Under the pieces are notes generated by a model. It had not been told where the DNA came from, searched no databases, and saw only the letters and a program-made list of their open reading frames with translations. From positions 1 to 40,595 of the forward strand of contig JAHJMN010000011.1 of assembly GCA_018821305.1 (NCBI GenBank): a stretch of 40,595 nt of DNA, in the 5' to 3' direction. The translations under genes were made by a program, and so were the position numbers. Source of the stretch: Myxococcota bacterium (GTDB lineage: Bacteria; Myxococcota_A; Polyangia; HGW-17). This document shows, in pieces, positions 34,523-40,595 of the stretch (position 1 is its first letter; every line of letters starts with the position of its first letter).

Positions 34523-34571
34523 TCATCGCCGTCAGGCCCCGGATTTTCCGGGGTCTATACTGGCGCGATGA
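34523..34571 (+). terminator. Hairpin after the 1893-residue lipoprotein gene
   Basis: Stem GGCCCCGGA/TCCGGGGTC (34535-34543/34547-34555, one wobble pair) with a TTT loop, enclosed by an outer TCATCG/CGATGA pair (34523-34528/34566-34571). There is no clear U-run, so it may be a processing or pause structure rather than a classical terminator. Confidence 0.55.
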
Positions 34572-34659
34572 CTGACAACTTGTCCAATTCATCAGTATTT
34601 ATTTGGATGAGTATTTTCCTGAACAGTTATGCTTCAGGATGTATCTGAAACCTATTTTT

Positions 34660-34726
34660 TCCTGAGCTGCGGTGTTTGATTTTTTTTGTCAAACACCACG
34701 GATTTCAGGATTTTACCGGAATCCTG
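34660..34726 (+). promoter_or_regulatory. Competing hairpins in the leader of the 1341-residue lipoprotein gene
   Basis: A nine-base stem GGTGTTTGA/TCAAACACC (34671-34679/34689-34697) with a T-rich loop is enclosed by TCCTGA/TCAGGA (34660-34665/34705-34710). The CAGGATT at 34706-34712 can instead pair with AATCCTG at 34720-34726, just upstream of ATG 34735. The two pairings exclude each other. No ribosome site is visible outside this structure. Confidence 0.45.
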
Positions 34727-34734
34727 GTTTTATC

Positions 34735-37700
34735 ATGAGAATAAACTTTTTAAGTCGATATATAAGTTTCCTTCTGCTGGTGTTTGCTTTCAGTTCTTGT
34801 GCTGAATTCGAAGACATTCCTGAAGATGTTCAGACATTGAATATTAAAAATGGAAATGCGGCGGATTATTCAGATCTATCCGCGACTGAGAGTCAATTTG
34901 AAACACCTGTGGAAATCGCAAAAGCACCTTCAACTGATAAACCGGTTCTTGATAATCCTAACAGGATTAATCAATCCGGAACAAAGTTACCACCCCCACC
35001 GCCTCCCGCTTCATTAAGTATTAGTCTTGCAGCTGGTCAAGTCGGAAAAACATATACTATGACAATTACTGGAACCGGAACATCTTTCAATTCTAACAGT
35101 TATGTCTATTTCAGTGGTTCCGGAATTACTGTGAACAGCAGAACGATTAAATCTACTACGTCCATCTCAGTGAATTTTACCATTTCATCCTCAGCTTCAA
35201 CCGGTTCTAGATATGTGAGAGTATCAAATGCAACTGGATATCCAACATCAAGCCTTTATTACTATTATTTCTACGTTATTGATATCACACCTTCCCCAGA
35301 TGGAGTACAAAAATCTTCAACCAAAACTGTTACAGTAACTGGAAATTATACAACTTTCAATCAAAGCAATATTTCTATTTACGCTTCTGGCTCAGGTTGG
35401 TCAATTACAAATGTAACAGTCAACTCAACAACGAGTGTAACATTTGATATCAATGTTTTGTATACGGCATCCACAGGAACCAGAACTCTGACAATATCAA
35501 ATTGCCGTGGTACCGTATCATGTACAAAACCAATACGTTTCACAAATGCTTCAATCTCGCCCAACTATCGACTGCCTGTAAATAACACATATAACTATGC
35601 TGTAACTGGATATTCAACAGATTTTGACACATCAACAACTGTAACATCTTCAGACACATGTCTGGTACCTACAGTTACTTATAACAGCCCAACATCATTA
35701 ACTGTCTCAATAGGTAACAGACTAGTATTTGTAGGTGGTTTTTTAAGACCAGTTTCATGTGCTGTTGGAACAATTACTCTGACATTGACAACCGGAACGG
35801 AGACAACAACTGTACCAATATATATATACGATAATCCGGCGGTAAATCTTAGTCCTTCAAGTGCGGAGCTTTCGCAGACAGTTACGATCCGGGCTACAAA
35901 ATCCGGGTCAACGGGGGTAGCATTCTCATCTTCAAATATAAGTGCAGAATTCCGAAACGGGTCAAGTGTCGACTCGAATATTGTTGTTACCAATGTTAAC
36001 GTTATTAATACTTCAATTGCTGACATCACAGCAATCTTTCATAATACAAACACTACGGGAACAAGAACCCTTCGTATTTATAACTGCAACTCTATATACG
36101 AACGTGATTGCGATACCACTTTTACACTTAATGCCGATTCAACTCCGCCATCTTTTTCCTTTGATAAAACGTATATGTTCAATGGAGATACCATTGACTT
36201 TGCAATTACAGGGACAAATACGTCGTTTGTTTCCGGTACCACATACGTAACAATAAACGATGCAACCATAACCCCAACTATACTGGGAGTTTCCGGGTCA
36301 ACGTCTTTAAACCTCCGACTTGCAACTACAGCATCCACCGTTTCAGGAACCAAAACAGTGACTTTCCACACAGCCGGAGAGCACGTTTCAGCAAATATTG
36401 TAGTCAGAGAGTTACCAGTTCCAGAGATTAGTATATTAAATCAAAATACAGGGACAGATTACTCTAACATCTCAATTGACAGAATATCTGTACCAACTTC
36501 AGTTCAAGTGATTTCCAACAATTCAAATTACATCATTACAAGCACTGTTGTAGATCACGGTGACCTTTATTACAGCGCACGAATAAAAGATACGATTAAT
36601 CCAGGTCAGGTTTGCCTGACAATTGATCCCTGCGATGCAGTGTACACAGATAAGTCTTGCGTTGCCTGTCTGAATGTCGTGGGCTACCCTGCGGGCCAGA
36701 ACCCAGTAATCACAAGTGTTACGCCAAACCAGTTGCAGCGTGGAAATACAACTCAGATAACAATCACCGCTGATTACATGGATTTTTCGACTTACACACC
36801 AACTATTACTGCTGGAGATCTTACAGTTTACGGAGTCAGCGTACTTAATTCAAGTACCTTCGCAGCAAATGTATATATTACAAGAACAAAGGAGCTCGGA
36901 AAAAGGACAATCAGCGTTGAGGCAGGGCCAAGGCATGCAGTGCTGCCCGATGCCATCGAAGTCATCCGCCATGATCCTGTAGTAACGGGTCTCACCCCGA
37001 ACTCTGCAGCCCAGTCTGAATCCAAAACCGTATCCTTCACCGTCGATTATGTGAGTTGCAGCGAAATCCGCAGTATCTCATTTACTCCCGAAGACAGGAT
37101 TTCCGTTGCTTCAAGCTCCTGCACAAATGCTCAGGGTTATACTGATCGCGCCCTCATCACGGCAAACTTCCGCACCAGTGAATTCTCACCAATCGGAAGC
37201 CACATTTTTACGGTAAATACAACTATCGGAAATGCCACCTATGCTTATACTACCACCCGCGGGACTCCCTATATCACAATCTCCCCCCTTTCCGGACGAC
37301 AACTTGATCACAACAATATAATTGCAACGCCTCATCACTTTGACTGGCCCCTGACAGGAAATATCGGTGACATTACATCCAACTGCCCAAATCTCAATCT
37401 TGAACCATGGACGATAACCTCTGCAAAAGTACTTGAGTTCAAAGTAAATCCTGCACTTACAGTACCGGCCTCCGTGTGCACAATTACATTCAGTGGCATT
37501 CCGGACACAGAACTCGGCCCCATGACCCTGACTGCGGATTACACGATAATAAACCGCGTAATACCTCTCAGCCCAACTGCTGATGCTACGGTAATCATTG
37601 GAAGTGGTGAACCAGCTTACTTCAGTCTTACTACCACAGCCGGTGATATCCTTAAACTCAGGACTCTTCGTGATGAATTGTCAACCGTTGACCCGGTACT

Positions 37701-38760
37701 GACAATTGCCGATTATGAAGCTGATTTCGAAACTCCTCTCTATCGAAACGATGATGAACACCTCGCGACTTACGATTCACTTGCTCTATATCACACATCC
37801 GATGCCACACTTCTGTATGTCCGCGTAGAAGATCGACTTGATATAAACACCGGTGAAGTCGTAGTGAGCCGCAGTACATGGAGTCCCGAGCAGTTTATTG
37901 AAACTGCCGCTACCAATGATTCAACGGAAAATGCACAATCGTTTGATGCAACAACTTCAAATTTCCTTCTGAGAGGCGATTTGAATGCGGATCCGGATGT
38001 CGCCGACTGGTATCTCGTTACTGTTCCAGCTTCCTGGCCCATGGCTCGCGTTAGAGTCCTGAGCCTTGAACCCCTTGGAGATGAAAGCGGTCTCTATATT
38101 GAACCACAGATTCTTGGTCTTACGGGCGCCGTTTCCGTATATCCATCCGGTGGCTGGACGGAAGACCCAGAGATGTTCGTTGACGCTCAGTCTTTTTATG
38201 TGGGCCTGAACACGGCAAATTCTTCCGGTGGTCTTTACTTCCTTAACGTCACTCCAGGCCTGATTATAAACGAAATCCATCACGATGAAGATGCCTCCTG
38301 GTACTCTTCATATGTTGAAATATACGGCTATGCTGATTCTGACCTTACAGATTGCCGCATTGAAGGGACTTCTTATGACACTTCTGGCCTGAGTCGTCTT
38401 GATTTCAGTGTAGGGCTTGATTCCTACCTTCTTGATGACGACGGTTATCTGGTAATTGCCCACGATGATATGGTTCCCGGTGTCACTTCCGCAAACATTG
38501 AATCAACACTTGGTATGACCTCCGAATCCGGTGACCGTACGGTGTTCCGAATTGACCTTATTTGCGGAAGTAATCTGGCTGACCGCATCTGTTACGGAAC
38601 AGAAGACACAACAACCGTATGCAGCGGTTACAAAAAATCGCCCTCCGGGGAGACGATTGGTCGCGGGTATAACATTTATACAAACCGCACTGATGAAGAC
38701 TTCCATGTTCAGCCTGAAATGACACCCTGGCAGCCGTCCTTGGTGGAGGTGTCCAGATGA
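34735..38760 (+). CDS. Large lipoprotein with IPT/Ig-like modules and C-terminal lamin-tail-like domain
   Basis: The protein has 1341 residues from ATG 34735, where a lipoprotein signal (FAFSSC, lipid Cys22) begins; the 21 residues upstream in frame are not signal-like. A Pro run (86-91) precedes a series of modules of about 90 residues starting IxPxxxxxxxxxTVTVTG or VTPNQLQRG, with GTRTLxI ends, typical of IPT/Ig-like folds (about 95-800). Two PPC-like beta domains follow (about 940-1180). The C-terminal region (about 1180-1330, LIINEIHHDED...SYVEIYGY, DDDGYLVIAHDD) matches a lamin-tail (LTD) pattern. The first half is AT-rich and the second less so, suggesting mosaic origin. It is likely a surface adhesin or scaffold for the downstream SpvB-like protein. 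Confidence 0.85.
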   Translation: MRINFLSRYISFLLLVFAFSSCAEFEDIPEDVQTLNIKNGNAADYSDLSATESQFETPVEIAKAPSTDKPVLDNPNRINQSGTKLPPPPPPASLSISLAAGQVGKTYTMTITGTGTSFNSNSYVYFSGSGITVNSRTIKSTTSISVNFTISSSASTGSRYVRVSNATGYPTSSLYYYYFYVIDITPSPDGVQKSSTKTVTVTGNYTTFNQSNISIYASGSGWSITNVTVNSTTSVTFDINVLYTASTGTRTLTISNCRGTVSCTKPIRFTNASISPNYRLPVNNTYNYAVTGYSTDFDTSTTVTSSDTCLVPTVTYNSPTSLTVSIGNRLVFVGGFLRPVSCAVGTITLTLTTGTETTTVPIYIYDNPAVNLSPSSAELSQTVTIRATKSGSTGVAFSSSNISAEFRNGSSVDSNIVVTNVNVINTSIADITAIFHNTNTTGTRTLRIYNCNSIYERDCDTTFTLNADSTPPSFSFDKTYMFNGDTIDFAITGTNTSFVSGTTYVTINDATITPTILGVSGSTSLNLRLATTASTVSGTKTVTFHTAGEHVSANIVVRELPVPEISILNQNTGTDYSNISIDRISVPTSVQVISNNSNYIITSTVVDHGDLYYSARIKDTINPGQVCLTIDPCDAVYTDKSCVACLNVVGYPAGQNPVITSVTPNQLQRGNTTQITITADYMDFSTYTPTITAGDLTVYGVSVLNSSTFAANVYITRTKELGKRTISVEAGPRHAVLPDAIEVIRHDPVVTGLTPNSAAQSESKTVSFTVDYVSCSEIRSISFTPEDRISVASSSCTNAQGYTDRALITANFRTSEFSPIGSHIFTVNTTIGNATYAYTTTRGTPYITISPLSGRQLDHNNIIATPHHFDWPLTGNIGDITSNCPNLNLEPWTITSAKVLEFKVNPALTVPASVCTITFSGIPDTELGPMTLTADYTIINRVIPLSPTADATVIIGSGEPAYFSLTTTAGDILKLRTLRDELSTVDPVLTIADYEADFETPLYRNDDEHLATYDSLALYHTSDATLLYVRVEDRLDINTGEVVVSRSTWSPEQFIETAATNDSTENAQSFDATTSNFLLRGDLNADPDVADWYLVTVPASWPMARVRVLSLEPLGDESGLYIEPQILGLTGAVSVYPSGGWTEDPEMFVDAQSFYVGLNTANSSGGLYFLNVTPGLIINEIHHDEDASWYSSYVEIYGYADSDLTDCRIEGTSYDTSGLSRLDFSVGLDSYLLDDDGYLVIAHDDMVPGVTSANIESTLGMTSESGDRTVFRIDLICGSNLADRICYGTEDTTTVCSGYKKSPSGETIGRGYNIYTNRTDEDFHVQPEMTPWQPSLVEVSR

Positions 38761-38763
38761 AAA

Positions 38764-39023
38764 CCCATTGCACTGATTCTCAAAACACCGCTGCCATGGC
38801 TCGGAAAACCGCCTCGAAGCAGGAATCCACTTCTACGTCCAATGATGTTTTTACGTTGGCAAATCAAGTGAGCTTTACACCGAACGGGAAAACCGCATCG
38901 CGGTTTAACATATTAGCGAAGGGTTCAAAGATGCTGGAAGCATCGAAGAACCCTGGAAACTGTGCCACGTCCCAGATCGACCCTGAAGGGGTCGCACAAC
39001 CCCATTGCACTGATTCTCAAAAC
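38764..39023. mobile_element. Hairpin array bounded by perfect 23-bp direct repeats
   Basis: Positions 38764-38786 and 39001-39023 are identical over exactly 23 bp. The 214 bp between them (38787-39000) hold CCAATG/CGTTGG (38839-38859), AAACCGC-ATC-GCGGTTT (38890-38906), a nested pair AGGGTTC/GAACCCT around GATGCT-GGA-AGCATC (38920-38954), and CGACCC/GGGTCG (38978-38994) within TGTGC/GCACA. No gene is present. The first repeat begins 3 bp after the stop of the preceding gene, leaving both neighbouring genes intact. Confidence 0.65.
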
Positions 39024-39047
39024 CTTGTATTTTCCGGGAATATTGTC

Positions 39048-40595
39048 ATGAATTCATTTACCCGATTTTTCTTTGTTTTAACCGCGCTTTTCGTGCTTTT
39101 CGCTGCTGTGCCGGCGTTTGCGCAGTCTTCCGATGAGGATACCGCCGACCGTTCGGATCGCTCATCTACCAGCGACCGTACTGATGCGGATCGCACTGGC
39201 GATGAAACACCTTCCAAACCCAAAGCGGATAAGCCTCAGGATGAGACAAGCGACGACGAACGCAGAATCCTCAAGGATCAGAAAGAATCCTCGGATACCG
39301 CGACGGAAATCGATAAGCTTAAAAACATCGGCAAGAACCTTCCTGATATCAAGGAAGTAAAGCCAAAGCGCCCCATTGACCCGGATAAAATAACGGATTT
39401 CAGTGCAATCCAGAGTGTGAATAAGAGCGGTGTCAGCCCTCAGGTACTCACAAGGCCCAAAGGAAGCGGCTCCGTTTCCGGCATGGGACTCACATTTCAG
39501 ACAAACCTTCAGACCGGTAGCGCGTCACTTTCAATTCCCGTTTCCATTCCTCCTGCACGCAGCGGAACAGGGCCAAGCATCGGCCTTGGGTACTCTTCCG
39601 GTGCAGGTCAGGGCGTAGCAGGTATCGGCTGGTCTTTCGGCGTTTCCTACATCGCACGTCAGACGGATCAGGGACTTCCCCTTTATGACGACCGCCTTGA
39701 TCACTTCATTTACGGCGGTGGCCATGAGATGGTCCGCGTTGCCATGCCTTCCGGTGAGGAACCTGACTTTCTTGCTGGTCATACTTATTACTACTACCGC
39801 GCAAAACTCGAAGGAATATTCATGCGGATATTCCTCGTAAACCCCAATACACCTGATTCCTACTTCGTTGTGCAGGACAAAAACGGCACCCTCTACTGGT
39901 TCGGTGCCGACTCCGATGGCAATCGCGTTACTTCCTCCCGGGTATGCGGAAACGTTGAATGTGAAGATACCTTCCGCTGGAATCTCGTGCAGATGCGCGA
40001 TGTTCACGGCAATATCGTAAAATACACCTATTTAAAGGATGAAGAGCAGTCCTACCTTTCGAAAGTGGAATATAACGTCCATCCATCTGATGAAACCCGC
40101 TTTCAGCACGCCATTGAAATGCAGTACGGCAGCCGAAGCGACGTTCTCACCACGTACCAGACAGGCTACGCTGTAACAACAGCCCTGCGCCTTGTAAATA
40201 TCCGTGTTAAATCAGACTACGGTTCAGGCGGACACACTCTCGTGCGCCGTTATAGCTTTCAGTACATGCCAAACTCCTTCCACTCGCTTCTCAAAAGCGT
40301 GACCATGTACGGTAAAGACGATACAACACACCTTCCTCCGGCGGAATTTGAGTACTCCGAAGTAGACAGCTACTACCAACTTGAAGACATGGGACGCATT
40401 GCCGTGGGCATCACGGAAATGGACTACAGCCCATCTGCAAGCCTTGGTGACGGGCGTCGCGACCTTCTGGACGTTGACGCTGACGGACTTCCGGACATCT
40501 ACGAAACGGATCCGCTTATCCCCGGCTACATCCAGAAGTATCAGAAAAACACCGGTGGAGAGTTTCAGTCCTACCGTGAGGAAATGCCCGGTGGC
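39048..40595 (+). CDS. SpvB/TcB-like secreted protein, N-terminal part (runs off window)
   Basis: The frame is open for 516 codons to the window edge, so the C-terminus is missing. A Sec signal peptide (VLFAAVPAFA, cleavage before QS at about residue 26) is followed by an Asp/Ser/Thr-rich low-complexity stretch to about residue 100. From about 140 the SpvB domain is clear: GSGSVSGMGLTFQTNLQTGS, SLSIPVSIPPARSG, PSIGLGYSSGAGQGVAGIGW. Later, DLLDVDADGLPDIYETDP is the FG-GAP/TcdB-mid type repeat. Such proteins form the TcB shell that encloses a toxic Rhs-like C-terminus. ATG 39048 has no strong ribosome site. Whether a toxin domain or a TcC partner follows cannot be seen. Confidence 0.9.
   Translation, partial: MNSFTRFFFVLTALFVLFAAVPAFAQSSDEDTADRSDRSSTSDRTDADRTGDETPSKPKADKPQDETSDDERRILKDQKESSDTATEIDKLKNIGKNLPDIKEVKPKRPIDPDKITDFSAIQSVNKSGVSPQVLTRPKGSGSVSGMGLTFQTNLQTGSASLSIPVSIPPARSGTGPSIGLGYSSGAGQGVAGIGWSFGVSYIARQTDQGLPLYDDRLDHFIYGGGHEMVRVAMPSGEEPDFLAGHTYYYYRAKLEGIFMRIFLVNPNTPDSYFVVQDKNGTLYWFGADSDGNRVTSSRVCGNVECEDTFRWNLVQMRDVHGNIVKYTYLKDEEQSYLSKVEYNVHPSDETRFQHAIEMQYGSRSDVLTTYQTGYAVTTALRLVNIRVKSDYGSGGHTLVRRYSFQYMPNSFHSLLKSVTMYGKDDTTHLPPAEFEYSEVDSYYQLEDMGRIAVGITEMDYSPSASLGDGRRDLLDVDADGLPDIYETDPLIPGYIQKYQKNTGGEFQSYREEMPGG

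Noticed and set aside
39531..40007. 158-codon minus-strand open frame
   Set aside because: It is antisense to the SpvB domain, which is clearly coding on the plus strand.
1..40595. CRISPR array
   Set aside because: No regularly spaced identical short repeats with unique spacers; the repeats found are dispersed and of varied length.
1..40595. tRNA or rRNA genes
   Set aside because: No cloverleaf with TTCRANNC/CCA-type features and no conserved rRNA stretches were seen in the intergenic gaps.

Overview
The window looks like chromosome from a Gram-negative bacterium of the Myxococcota/deltaproteobacterial type. This is an inference from content: many lipoproteins with Cys-rich repeats, CGDG...CDDGN motifs and NGxDDDxDGLxDCxD repeats; abundant two-component, HDOD and PilZ signalling; MurA and LepB; and a secreted SpvB/TcB-like protein. 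Base composition is moderate to AT-rich. I see no rRNA, tRNA, CRISPR array, transposase or integrase.

Layout. 1-5273: mainly minus-strand signalling and lipid genes (diacylglycerol-kinase-like protein; HDOD protein; an operon of a helical protein, a soluble histidine kinase and a REC-PAS regulator), separated by a family of hairpin-rich repeats. 5271-9445: a tightly overlapping minus-strand operon (YbjN/secretion-chaperone-like protein, acyl-CoA ligase, dihydroorotase, unknown protein). 9509-12292: zinc-ribbon/coiled-coil protein, signal peptidase I with a long N-terminal extension, and an EamA transporter, all minus. 12397-14717: plus-strand membrane protein followed by an overlapping histidine kinase/OmpR-type regulator pair. 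14844-18381: minus-strand small and Cys-rich lipoproteins. 18561-21138: murA overlapping a ClpX-like AAA+ gene. 21230-28224: plus-strand PilZ protein, lipoproteins, and a hybrid histidine kinase coupled to an orphan betaine/choline-type binding lipoprotein. 28833-40595: three very long plus-strand genes: a 1893-residue lipoprotein, a 1341-residue lipoprotein with IPT-like modules and a lamin-tail-like end, and the start of a secreted SpvB/TcB-like protein that runs off the window.

The most unusual signal is non-coding. Seven copies (A-G) of a modular repeat begin TAGTTA/TAGTTC and end GAACTA/TAACTA. They carry mutually pairing CCTG/CAGG arms and small internal hairpins, often the GCGAAGC mini-hairpin. 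One terminus provides, or lies within 2 nt of, the TAG stop codon of the neighbouring gene in six of seven copies. Paired substitutions in two copies indicate that the folded form is maintained. Two other segments, at the 3' ends of large lipoprotein genes, are bounded by perfect direct repeats of exactly 23 bp. One contains a small lipoprotein gene plus repeat copy G; the other contains a hairpin array. Together these suggest a structured, trans-mobilised element or cassette system that targets gene 3' ends. No recombinase or transposase for it is visible here.
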